The notes under the pieces were generated by a model that saw nothing but the letters and a program-made list of their open reading frames with translations, ran no database searches and was not told the DNA's origin. Position numbers and translations under genes: made by a program. This document shows positions 9,242 through 21,562 of a stretch of 64,000 nt of DNA, in pieces. The DNA lies in assembly GCA_038503075.1 (NCBI GenBank), contig JBCAML010000001.1, forward strand, positions 868,001-932,000, written 5' to 3'. Numbering within the stretch: the stretch's first letter is position 1; each line of letters begins with the position of its first letter. This DNA comes from Gyromitra esculenta. Taxonomy: Eukaryota > Ascomycota > Pezizomycetes > Pezizales > Discinaceae.

Positions 9242-12200
9242 TCAACTTGCCCCTAGGATCTTAGAATAAGCATCCTCGACTTCTCGAGCAATCTCTAGTA
9301 GTGAAACAATGACAATCTATAAGATCATGTTAGCATCTCAGCTATTCTAGATTTAGGCGAGGAAAAGCCTATTTACCTGGTGCGTCAGGTTCGGAAGTCT
9401 GTCTCTATGCAACCCAATCCACTCTAGTGGTGGAGTGGCCTCCCCCATGTCTCGCAGCTGTGGGGTCTCAATAACCGGTGGCTCGAGAGCTGTATACTCG
9501 TATCGCGATTGCGGGACATTGACGACCGCAGTGATCTTGCGCTGCCCTTTATCTTCTTCATCCGTTGTTTCCGATGGCGCAGGGGATCCAGTGCTGATTG
9601 ATATGTGGGTATTGGTGACTGGTTTACCTTGCCGCTGTGACATTGCTTTTACGTGGTTTGCCCACATACTGTTTTTTATTAGAGGGCCGTTTGGAAGACA
9701 GTTTAAAGGGTGGGGTGGGACGACGAACCTTTTGATAAAACTCACTCTCGAGTAATTCCACCCTACATCAACTTTGCCTTCGAACGCACTCTTGAAAATA
9801 TACTCAATCTCTGTCGAACCAGCCCTGTGCCAAGTATGCATGAAAGCGGTAACCTGCGGTACCTTCAATATTGTGCCGCCTCGAGCTCCTCTAGCATGAT
9901 GCACGATATCCTCCACGCTAACATCGGCTAAGGAGGCGCCCATTTCTGGTCTTTTAATAGAAGCTAGCGCAATCCGGAGCTCTCCTAGTGTCATCTCTAG
10001 CTTACTATGAAGTCTCTCGCCCTCCATTCCAACTCCAAACTGTGCTGATGCATTCAGAGCCTCAAGTTTAAAAACTTGTGTGTCGTAGAAGCTACTGGGG
10101 AAAATGCCGATACTAACCTCCTTAAGTGTGACCACGACGTCCGTGTAGAGCGACAAGAAGGTAGGAGGTGGCGGTGTTTCTCTATGTATTTCGACGGGGA
10201 GTGTCTCCGCGGGCGCTGGGAAACCGGTGTAGGATTGCGAACGTCGATTGAGATACCGTTCCATATCCTTCAAGGAACTTTCATACGATTCCATCTTCTC
10301 CTGTCGGAGCCGTATAAGAGCTTGGTAAAGCGCAAGTCCTTGCGATGCGCTCAATGTTGTGCAGTAAACTTGAATTTTGTCACCGTCCAAGACTCCAACC
10401 AGTCGATCTCCTGCCTTTCCATCTAGTTTCTGTAAATTATACATCAGGAAATGGAAACTCGTAATGTCGGCGAGGAGGAAGGCTTGATAATCGAAGGATG
10501 CCTTTACTTGTAATTGCTCGAAACTCAGAGATGCTTGGATGAGGGGTGTTTGGACAATCTCATCCGCGCCCGAGAGCCAGTGAATCGATGTTCGGACTTG
10601 CATATTCTTGAGATGAACAAATCCACTAAGACGTCCAACAGATGATACCTTGATGGCATCGAATCCCAAGGACATAGTTTGTTCCCAATCAGAGCTCTTC
10701 CGGGAGTCTAACCATAGATTTGATATCAGCAACGAGGTCTTGCCGAGAGATTGGCCAAGATCAAGCTGTAGATCAATTTCGGATATCGCTACCGTTGTGT
10801 TCCAGGGAAATGCTTTTGTAGCAGCAACTTTATGGTATCTCTGAACCAACATGGCAGAGGGTTCTTCGGATTGTATAATCGGCGCTGGAGCACTTCGACG
10901 TATGTCTTCTGGTAGCCAAATCTCACGGAACAAGAGGAAATCTTGGAATTGCTTGATATTGAGCTGTGATTTAACGGGGCTGAGTTTCATGATGCATGAA
11001 AGACCATCTGATCCATTCAAATGTTTACTGTTCATCAGGGATACGATGATTTTTTGAACTTCTAGATGGCCGGTGGAATCTCGCGAATAGACATGCTGCA
11101 AAGACGTCCTTAATCCTGCAATAGTTGCTGAGATGGCATAAAACCGATTTCCCGAAATATCATCGCAAGTGCTAACCGTAACGTAAATCTCTTCATATCC
11201 AGCAGAAGCAGCCACACGCGCGAAGGGTTGGCAGCTCAATGTGAACTCTTGCTTGCAAATTCGGAGACCGATATTAAGTCGACATTTCCCAAGGATGGCG
11301 GTTGGGTCTGGCGAAGATTCCTTACCGTCCGCCGAATCTTTGTGTGATTTCTGTGCTATCTTGTCTTGCGTAGGCTCACGTATGATGTCCTTTATACTAG
11401 CAGACATCTCCTGAACCAAAGCCACTACCGAAGGATAGAGCGTATTGCTTGATGCGCTAATTTTGATTTCGGCGTTAAGAGATGGGTCCTCGTCCGTCGG
11501 GGCAAAATATTCAGCCTTGAATGCTAGGCCCGGAGATCTGAGTATTGTGGTACCACTTGATTCCCCGTGTGAAAATTGTCCGTAGCGACCTTGCGAAGCC
11601 CTTGCATGAGACGATAAACCGGACAAGGCACCAGTGTCAGAGACTTTGCTAATGTGGGCGACTGCGCCCGCGAAATCCGCATCAACCAGTACAGACTTAA
11701 GCCGTTTCGTACCAAACATGTTTTCTCTCTCCGCACCGCTTTCCGTAGGCGTCGATTTCCAAGTCACAGAAGCATTGCGGAATTTCTCGGTCGCCGTAGC
11801 AATTGAGGTTTCCAACTGATTGATTCCGACAACACATGATGAAGTAAGTCTTAGATCCAACGATGTCCCCTTCGCCTGAAACGCGAGACGCCTGTCAGAA
11901 TCATTCAAGAAGTAGGCGACGTTGAATATTATCTCAGGCATAAGCGCCGAATTCTCAGAACGACCGGCTTGCTTGCTGTTAGGATCGACCATCTGTAGTA
12001 GGAGCTCTTCGATCATGAGGCGCGCTTCATTCTCTTTCCTTGTCGCCGTCGCAAAATCGATCCTCTTGAAAGAGAGAACAAGATTCTGTCTGGGATAGTT
12101 TGGTGATAAGAGAGGAGTCGAGTTACCGGTGATCCATGAAATCTGGATTCCCATCATCTCCATAGATATCACCGAGCTAAATAGTGTCATCGTATTCGTT

Positions 12201-15200
12201 CCCTTATCTGTGCTCATGGGATCGATAAGGATGAGTGGCTTGGAACTCCGAAGCTTCCGAAGATATTTGACCTCTCTTGATAAATCAAGATCCCGTAGCT
12301 TATCTTGGAGATGACCAGCAACATCGACAATTGTAGAAGCGGTCTCCGCAAAGAGATCGATACGGAGCGAGTGGCTTTTGATGTAGAACGCACGCACAGA
12401 CTTGCCACGAGATGTCTCTTTCAGGGAACATAAAATGGAGGCATGAAGCTCCACGTATCCGCACGATTCCCGTAGTCCTTCAGCTGTGGCTCTATTCAGC
12501 TCCACTGTGATTTTACGAAATTCCACATGAATTTCTGGGAGCGGTAGTATCGGTGAATCCACCTTGGGCTTGTTTGAGGCATGTACTTGGATAGACCCCA
12601 GATCGATGTCTAAATTGGCAGACGGAGCAGATGTCTGAATCTTTAGTCCAGCAACTCCCGCGTGTGCACGGTATACCAAAGGTGCACCCTGTTTCACAGA
12701 AGGCGCAGGCGGTTTGTCTGGAGTGTCGAATATCTCGGCTAATGTTGCCTGAATTCCCTTCCATTCAGCTCTTGCGTTCTCGATGACGTTTCCAACTTCT
12801 GGCTTGGTGAGTGCGTTAAGCAAGCTCTGAATCGACGATGCGTCTAGTTTAATAGCTTCAACGGAGACAAAAATTTCCACCAACCTTTCCTCGGCTGAAT
12901 CGCGATGTCTCACACGGCCATTTATCGCTGGCAGCTGAAGAACTGATATGCTCCTTTGTGCTCTGTCATAGCTTGTTCGGATTTCATGTTCATGGTAAGC
13001 GACATCAAAGTCTATAATCATTTCTTCTGTAGAATGTTTCGGTCTTGTAGAACCCCTGACGCCATTACCACGCACAACATACGCCAATGAAGGTAAAAGT
13101 GTTGCTTGGAGGGTGAAACTGTCTAGTGACAATGTCAAATGAAGGACGTGGACATTATGTCGAGAAAATGATGGAACAGCTGGAGAGCTAGAAACCGGCA
13201 CCGATGATCCTTTCATATTCTCAAGTAATCTCCGGATTTGCGAGACCTCGTCATTGACTACAAAATCAACAACTTCCATGAGCCCTAGAATCTCCTCTTG
13301 GATATCGAATGACAAATCTTCGCAAGATCCAGCAATTTTCCAAATGTTGAATTGGGTTCCTGCAAAGCAGTGCTCGTCGAAATGGCCGTATAAACTTGGC
13401 TTCTGTAACTTCGTCATGCTAAGCACCTTGTTCCCATAACTCAGCGCCGAGGCTACCAGATCGGCTCGGAGTAGTACGCTTCCTTGTAAGGCTTCTTGTA
13501 GATCTGGATTCTTGTCCGAGACAAAAAGCGACGCTTGCATATTGTACGCCTTGTTGAGACTCTTTAGGTTGACGGTGTCAAGTGTTATCGATCCTTCATC
13601 CGTTGTCCATAAAACATGAAAGCTCTGCTTTGGAGCAGGTGCGGCAGACCGAACAGAAGGGGATTTCGAGGTTTGCGAGCCCGATTGTCTGCTCGCAAAA
13701 GCCTTAGAAAGCCCTTCAAATATTTCCAAGATTTCCCAAGTCAGTCCCAATCTTACTTCTCGGCAATGTATTTGTACAATAGTGGACGCCGAAACGCTTG
13801 GCCCAACAACTGTCGAAACGACCGAAGAGCCTGCCGCTTCGGGATTACCCATCGAAATCCTCACCACAATATTGTCAATTGAAAATTCATCTTGGGCAGG
13901 GCCTGGATCGACCAGCGATTTGATCCCCGCCACCACTAACTGAGCCTTAACCACACCCGTACCAAGAGGTCCTTCCTTCTTACTTTCGGTACCAAATATA
14001 GCCTCAACAATGAAACTATTGTGCAAATTCGCCAGCTCCCAGCCACGCCACCTCTCGAACGCATTCACGACCTGTCTCCTTGCGTCCAATGGACATTCGC
14101 TCAAATTGGCGAGACAGCGCCTGTGCATATTTTCTCGGGGATGGGGTGTTAAGGAGTGGTAGATGTGGCGTATCCGCGACATAACTTTCCAAGAGTCGTT
14201 GACACGCACATGGTCTAATGATGTACGAAGTACATACGACGGTCTTGTAAGAGATGACGGATCACCCAATATTCCATGCTGTTCTCCCGCAACCGCGAGG
14301 GAGTACGCAAGAGCCTGGACTCGTCCCTCCTCGTTTTTTGATAACACATCGAAGGCTTGCTGTAATTCTTCCACAAGGGACGTTGTTCTATCGACAACAT
14401 CGTAGAGAAACATAGCCTGGTTACTTTGCAATGAGGACTCGATGGCCTGAACCTGAAGGGAGGCGGTAGATGTCTCGTTTGTGGAGGTCCAAAAGAGCAG
14501 TTGCTTTATTAACACGTGTAGGGCTGGCTTTAAGAAAGGATCTGGATATCCCGCAGGCAGTTGCTTCAAGGTGACTTCTAGAGCATCCAAAGTTATATGA
14601 ACTGATAGGGATTCTTTCCCCGGTAATGCCGCTTGACGATGCCCTTGATTAGGAAATTCTGTTCTTGATCTTGCGGTAACCACGAGTCTCCTTAGCTCTA
14701 GATTATACGCATCTTCATCGGGCTTCTCATCGTCGATGCTATAGGCATTGTGTGATAGGGCTCTTAGAATTGGGTTCGCGAAGCAGAATTTGAGCTGTGG
14801 TATTTTCAGGCAGACTTCGGTGACCTTTGAATTCTGAGATTTATTCGCCATGAGTTTCGCAAGTTTATCGACCACATTGATTTGAATTGAATCTAGAATA
14901 TCTTCTGGACTCTATTCCGATTATTAGCTGACTTGATAGACATGAATGTATTTTGTGATAAAACCCACCTTCGGCTGCAAGTGTTGCAGTAACTGGACAG
15001 CAGCCTTCACCGCAGTAGCAGTACAGTACCCCCTAATGCCTTGGATAGATTCAACTATAATACTGGTCTGTGCTGTGCTTTCGTCCACAGTAGTATTCAC
15101 TGAAGTCCATGAATTTTCCATCCCACCTTCTTGCTCGTTATCTTCCTCATTCGAAGCCAACTCAGGGACATTTCTCAAATCTGGCTCAATCGAGTCTAGC

Positions 15201-18200
15201 AGGAACTGCGGCTTCGCAAAGGAGCTTGAGAAAATCACTTTTGACCGTGACCTTCTAATTGAGAACTGTCCATCATAACTTTCTCGCCGGCTCCAGTTGG
15301 GTGCTGGCCTTCTTGGCGACTGCGAACTGGGTGTTGTCGCTGTTGGACTGTTTGAAGGCCTGCGGCTTTCTGCAGGAGTAACCACAGGTATATCTGGTAC
15401 CATAGTTTCGACTGCCGAGTGGAATGAAGGAGCATGTGAACTAGTAGCGCGAAAGATACTTGCTGATCGAGTTGAAGCGCTTGAAGTTGCAAGAAAAGAG
15501 CTCTTTCTCCCAGTGCTTCCGGTATGTCTTGATGAAGCGTAACCAATTGAAGTCCCACTGAATTCATGATATCCATCCTCATTCAGACCTATTCACCAAA
15601 TAAGCAATTGATATATATGGTAACGGCGAACATAATCATACCATATATCGGCTCCGGCAACCCTGGTAATGGCAAACTTGCTGGTTCACGTTCCAAGTCT
15701 TGATTATACATACTGCTTCTTCTGCTCCCCCCCACCTCAAAGTCCTCCCTAATCAAAAACCTTGCTCTTCCTGTTCGAAAATCACTTTCTCGCAGATGCT
15801 TCATCTGCAATCTTCGATTTTTCTTGAAATCCTTTTTCCGCTCCAACACAGTAACCTTTAAGGAGATCCCTAGGTATCCACTTGTTTCCATACTTTGCTC
15901 GGCATCACTTGCAACATCAACACAAGCCACGGTCAAGTCTGGTAATGATAATGAGATTCTCTCGGAATGTTTTTCGTCGGCAAGGTCGTTAAGAATGAAT
16001 AGTATCTCTCCGCTCGTTATCCTAATCGCAGAAGGGCCATCGACACGAAGCCAAAGTTTTATAGCTTTGATGTCAATACGGATGAAGGTTACATCGTGGA
16101 TAATGAGAGAATCTGGGTGGAGGACAGGCAATGCATTTTCCTTGTCTTCGAAACCAAATGCGAAAGCTTTCAGTGCAGAAATCGCGGTAGGAAGGAAGCT
16201 TGGGATGCATTCCCCAGTTATAGAACCAATACCGAGGTCCCAGTTGCAAACATAGGTTGGCTCGGTTGGAGGGAGACCGAAAAGCCGATGGCCATAGATT
16301 GTAAAGTCATCAATGAAAACTTGCGGATTGTCAGGCACGGAGCTGAGAGATGCCGATATTGGACTAAGGTTGATTTGAAGATCTATTATACTATTAGACG
16401 AATATTCTAATTGCGAGACTAGAAGAAAAGGCATACCCATGTAGTAATTAGTAAACCGCAAATCCAACCCTAATGCTGCAACATCTAGCTTTAAATTCTC
16501 TTCAGTACCACCATAAAGATGTTTGGGCATAAGAACGCAACTGTCTTTCGCATCTACATTCAAAATCACGTCTAGATCATTTGCTTTCTTCTCTGCTGCA
16601 GTTACCGGAATATCATTCGCTACACCTTCCTGTTTCTGCCATTCTTCTAGCGTCTTGAAATGAAGATTCTCCCCGAAGTAATTCTCTCTAATAACGAGGA
16701 AATAGCGTATTAAAAATCCGTATAGCTTGAGTTCCAGATTACGCGCTGTGATATCCAGTAATAGTGTGTCGATTTTCCCCAGTCCAGTAGTGGAGTAGTA
16801 GTTGTAACATCCTTTCAACTTGAAGTCATGAACAATCCCTAGCTCCATTCCCGTTTCTGGATTCAGAAAACTGTTCCACGTATTCCATACTGGTTGCTTA
16901 GCCCCCAACTGTAGTTTATTTTCCTCACCTGCTTCAGTCCACACATCAAATTTCACAGTACTCTCATCAGGCCTAAACCGCGTCATATCCAGCCCTACTT
17001 TGGCCCTTAGCCCTCCGTCTCCGCGGAGTACAATAAAGGTGTTGTCCTCAAGATCGCTCGGGCTATTGATAATATTTTGATCATTGACGTTGAAATAGAC
17101 CTTGAAGCTATCCTCAAATCGGAGTCCAATATTATACAGGAATGGAGTGAAAGACCAGTATTCTGCCAAGGGCCCAGTGGCCCAGTCCGTAATGAGATCT
17201 GTCATCAATATGATGTGTTCGCGGAGCAGGAAGATTTCGATCCTCTTGCTGAGGATATCGAAGTCCCACTTAGTTTTTGCATTCCACTTTAGCGGACTGC
17301 TTAGATCACATTCAATAGTTTGTTGCGCGGATTTCCAGAGGAGACCATGATTGACAGAAGATCGAACTTCGGGACTTTTTAAATCAATATTGAGGCCGCT
17401 TATCCACCCTTTGCGACAGGGGACCATGGACATGTTGTAAGAGATGGTAGACTCAGCTGCAACCTTGATCTCCAGCCAACCGAAAGGACGAACTTCGCCA
17501 TCATTCATTCTTCGACGGTATTTATGGTCTTTGCTTTCTTCTCTCGTTGGGATTCTGAGAATAGTCGAGTTAGATAGCTCAATGAACAACTTGAATTTCG
17601 TCGCAACCCTGTCCTGTCCAACCTCCAATTTATTGGCTGGTGTAGCGGTTTTGTAGGCTCGCGGGAAAAACATATTCTGTAAATGAACACGCTGTCTGTC
17701 TGCCCAAGGCCCGTAATGGATTGTCCCACCTTCAAACGACAAATCGATCCCCCATTCTGGAGGCGTGTATCGAGAGCCGTTTATATCCTCATCTCTAGCA
17801 GCTATCTCAGCATTGCGAATGGTGGATGCTGTTCGAGGCGGAGTGACACATCCTGGTACATCCCAATAAAAATTCATTCTCCCCTTTGGACAATCCAGTA
17901 CCGTCGAGACCTTTCCGTACTCTGCAGGCTCAAATTTCCAACCCTCATCTTGCTGCTCATCGAGGTACCTACTAAGGCCCATCCATCTATCTTGACCTGT
18001 CCCTCGCTGTGTAGGGAACGCTTCGTTTTGATCTGTTTCGGATGGTGCAAGTGATTCGATAGACTCAGAGAAGAGAGGTAAGAGATCACGAAGTTTCTGA
18101 CGACGATTTCGATAATGGTGATGCGACTTTTGGTTAAGGTTCGTATCTTCTTCTGAAGCGAGGAGACGGGAACCACGGGTGATGAGGGGTTCTTTGTATT

Positions 18201-19460
18201 CCATGTTGGTTTTGAATTGGATTACAGGATGGGTGAAGTCTACAATGAATGCTTGTTTGTATTTATCGACAACTGCTGCAGACTGTGTGGGTACAAATTT
18301 AGCTTTCTCTCTCTCTCTCTTGAAGATCAAGATATGGCTAAAATTTTATGACGATAGAGAAATCGGAAACAAATGGGTGATCACATAAGGACTTGGGTAT
18401 AAAGATATATCACGATAGCGAAACCATGCACCGATAAAACCAAGGATGATCTCCCAATAGTAAACAGCTCGAGAACAAACCCAAACTTATATTGAGAAAT
18501 AGGCTACATACCCTTAAAGCGTCAATAGTGGCATCGGCTTTTTCAAAGTGCGCCACCAATATACTCGGTGTGTTGTTATTCCCCATGACGACAGCGCCCC
18601 GATTAATAAGAACTCTGATCGGCAACATGCTCAAAAATGCTGTATCCTGTCCCTCGTTGGCCTTTGGTTCGACTCCTATCGAACCTTCATAGCCCCTCAT
18701 CAAAGACCCTATCGATGACTTCATTCTCGACGAAAAAGTTTCTGTTTTAGATGTAGATGCATCGTCGACCCCGGAATGCCCACAGTATCCAGTTTCCTTC
18801 TCCTTCTCGGCCCCTTCCCCATCATCCCCGAGTTTCCCGTCATTCGGCTGCGACGCTGTCGCCATCTGCTGGACGATCATATCGTAGGCTGGACTGCGGT
18901 TGTAGACGAACCACTCCACTCCTTTTAACTCTGCAAGAACCCTACAAGGTAGCTCTTCGCCTTTCACCTCACCGTCTCCTTCTTCACCGCCGCTATGCTC
19001 ATCCCTAATGACACCGACAGAAGCATGTCTGACCCTCCTTAGCCAATATCGCCATGTGATGTGCCCACTGACGATTGTTATAGTTTCGTTAGTCCCATGG
19101 TATGTAACCCTTCCAAAAAATATCCTTCCTGCAAGTAGTGAGATCTGAAGTGACTGAATGTCCACATAGTGGGGGAGGCCTTTCCACCGTAGATACAATC
19201 GTACGAGGAGGGTGAGAGCTTTGGAGAAAACGCGGTTGAAGTAGAAGAGAAAAAAAAGAGTGCTATACACTAGTTAATTTTTGTTTCAAATCACCAAGAG
19301 TAAGAAACTTACACAAGTCCGCAAACAAGTAGTTCCACAAGAAAGACCCTGCAGTAACAAATTAGTTATAGGTTCACGAGAGTCATAATAGCTTTCAGGG
19401 GATAAACCAGTTGAATCTAGCATTAATAACGAGTGACTGAGCGCTTAGCTTTCCAGCCAT
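9242..19460 (-). CDS. CSF1: Csf1/BLTP1-family bridge-like lipid transfer protein
   Basis: There are eight exons by my reconstruction: 19408-19460, 19313-19348, 18512-19262, 16437-18318, 15642-16382, 14969-15588, 9377-14911 and 9242-9316. Phases agree at every junction and give 3230 residues, the usual fungal size. The N terminus is a membrane anchor (FNWVFLVELLVCGLVTLFFL) followed by family hallmarks DIQSLQISLLAGRIFFGRVT and LKGVEWFVYNRSPAYD. The remainder is the long repeating beta-groove of the family, ending LLEIAREVEDAYSKILGAS. Csf1 is an ER-anchored tube that moves phospholipids at membrane contact sites; in yeast it was found in a cold-sensitive fermentation screen and later tied to lipid supply for GPI anchors. 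The intron at 16383-16436 is 54 nt, in frame and free of stops; removing it restores YYMDLQINLSP. The junction at 18319/18511 is the least certain. Confidence 0.95.
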
Positions 19461-20755
19461 ACTTGTAGCTGTAGATGAGACGCCGTATAATGTTCACGAT
19501 GTGTCCTAACTCTAGCAGTTCGTGAGGCTCTTAATGATCCGCGAATTCAGGAGGTTTTCGCGTTGCGGCGTTGCAGCTGCGACGCCAGAACGCTGGGGTT
19601 AGACTCGCGTGGTCCGAGCGCAAAAATGCCAAGCCGAGCCAAGATAGTTGTTCGGTTCATCTATAAATACATTTTCCCCAAATGTCGAAGCCAGAGGGTC
19701 GCCTGCAGAACGCTGTTCCCGTTACCATTTGTGGCTAGTTCGTAGATTAATAAGCAAGACCAACTTGATGAATACAGTACCAAAAAGTGGGGTGTTTTTG
19801 GTACCGTATCGTTAAAAAATGTAGGAATAAGTCAGGATAACAATCGTATTACCTTTGAAAACTCTGTATCACTGCCAATTTTCTCCCGCATTCATGAGAA
19901 TGATGTTTGAATACCGTACCAATTTCACCCCCTTCCTGGTGCTGTATATTTTCACAAATCTAGATATATGTTATACATATGTCATAGAGCAGCTCGCACA
20001 AAGCCTCTTTGAGCTCCTAACTCGGCATTTCTGCTTTATTACTAAGCTCTTTCTGATATATGTGGTTAATGTATTAGTGGGGGGTAGCTGGAAAGAAGGC
20101 AGAGATATCAGTAAATGAATTGACTAAGGTCACTGTGCTACTACTATAATCATGATCGTTTTGCTTCCCACAAGCTACCAGCTTAATTTTCCCCAAATCT
20201 CGCAAGGTGCCTCATGGGTATCCAAATCCAGAGTTGCGAAAGTAGATATTTAATCAAAGGCATTCGGGCCCGGCCAGCCTACTGGCCTTCCAGTATCTAT
20301 ATGTATTCATGTTGCCGGATTGCTATTGCTTTCCCTGTCCAGGAAATACATAGGTCTGGATCCTTACGCAAACGGGAAACTTTCCAGAGCGACAACCGAG
20401 TTCTTGGTTACTCCCTCCAAAACCTAACCTACCATAGCTTGTCTTGCCGGGTGATTTTGGTGGGTAGGTCTACTTCTATAAAAGGGAAAACAATAGCAAT
20501 CTGGCGACATGAGTAGTGCGAGACAGTGAGAGTCGATGTTTAGAGTAAATGTAATTAGACTTATACCGGGAAGGCTTTGATCACGTGCTATAGCTTACAA
20601 GAGCCTCATCCACATGGAGTTATCCCCTCGTTTACTACATGTACTTATCTCTTCGCCAGGTTAAAAGACACTGCTCTCAAAAATCGTGTTGAGAATCGTG
20701 TTGAGAATCGTGTTGAGGCTAGAGAATTTTTAGGTTATTCCAATGCTGGTTCGTG
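19461..20755. other. Intergenic upstream of CSF1, no gene seen
   Basis: This is the divergent spacer between CSF1 and the TMEM184-like gene. It contains a short tandem array of AATCGTGTTGAG units (about 20682-20718) and one TACATGTA at 20636-20643. The rest is AT-rich without coding signs. Confidence 0.45.
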
Positions 20756-20768
20756 CATACCGTATGTA

Positions 20769-21004
20769 CTACGGGGGTTGGGGAAAGTCTGATGACGGGT
20801 GGCGGTGCAACTCTTTTTCCGGGGGTTCAAACTCGCTTGAATTTCATTCCTCTACTAACTAACTTCACCCAATGTTTAATACATAGAATTTACTACCTCT
20901 TACCGTTTTTACTAGGTCTCTCGGAGAGTTGTGGAGTGGGAAGAAAGACCAGCAGTTCTTACCTGCACCGCCACCTGTCATCAGACTTTCCCCGACCCCC
21001 GTAG
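20769..21004. mobile_element. MITE B, TA-target miniature inverted-repeat transposon
   Basis: This is a 236-bp element with terminal inverted repeats of about 40 bp. The left end begins CTACGGGGGTTGGGGAAAGT and the right end finishes CTTTCCCCGACCCCCGTAG; the arms differ at a few positions, for example GGGTT against GGGTC. It is flanked by TA at 20767-20768 and 21005-21006, the target duplication typical of the Tc1/mariner superfamily. It has no coding capacity, so it would depend on a transposase elsewhere. Confidence 0.75.
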
Positions 21005-21006
21005 TA

Positions 21007-21212
21007 CTCCTCAAATACGACCTGTACCTACCTCGAGCTAAGCCTAATATAGCACTGGGTGGCCCAGTCAAATGCTTGAGATTTGCATGAGCCACATATC
21101 ATTCCTGTGGTTTTCTCGAGAGATCTTTTGACTGGTAGGATACCGATAATTTGGCCACATTTTGCGTCATATCAGGCTTAGCTTAGGGCAGGTGCAGATC
21201 GTATTTGAGGAG
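21007..21212. mobile_element. MITE A, TA-target miniature inverted-repeat transposon
   Basis: This is a 206-bp element with terminal inverted repeats of about 45 bp. The left end starts CTCCTCAAATACGACCTG and the right end finishes CAGATCGTATTTGAGGAG. It is flanked by TA at 21005-21006, shared with MITE B, and 21213-21214. Its ends are unrelated to those of MITE B, so this is a second family. It has no coding capacity. It lies about 350 bp upstream of the start codon of the membrane protein gene at 21563. Confidence 0.75.
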
Positions 21213-21562
21213 TACATACGGTATGTCACTGACATCCATCACAGATCCTGCTTGCATTGAGCCTGGCCCTGGATCGAGTGACGTTGGAGGCTCCAGCCGA
21301 GTGCTGAGCGATACGCAGGGTAACGGCGAAGGCCAGCACTAAGGTGGCTACCTTATTGGACGCGACAGCTCAGGCGTAATTGATCACCCACAGTAGATAA
21401 ACATCAGTGCCCTGAAGCACGAGATCATCCCGTCATGATCTTCCCCACCTCAACATAACTTCAAAACCCCCCCCCCATAGCCTCACTAACTCTCTGCCAG
21501 AATCCGTCGCAAGACCGTTCTCGGGATTAATTTGGGAGAAAACAGCGGAAATAATAGGCAGT

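Larger units (their letters stand above)
20756..21225. repeat. 24-bp palindromic target split by two MITEs
   Basis: The half-site CATACCGTATG at 20756-20766 and its perfect inverse CATACGGTATG at 21215-21225 flank two miniature transposons. Removing both elements and the extra TA copies leaves an uninterrupted 24-bp palindrome centred on TA. The elements therefore appear to have landed, one after the other, on the central TA. Confidence 0.7.
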
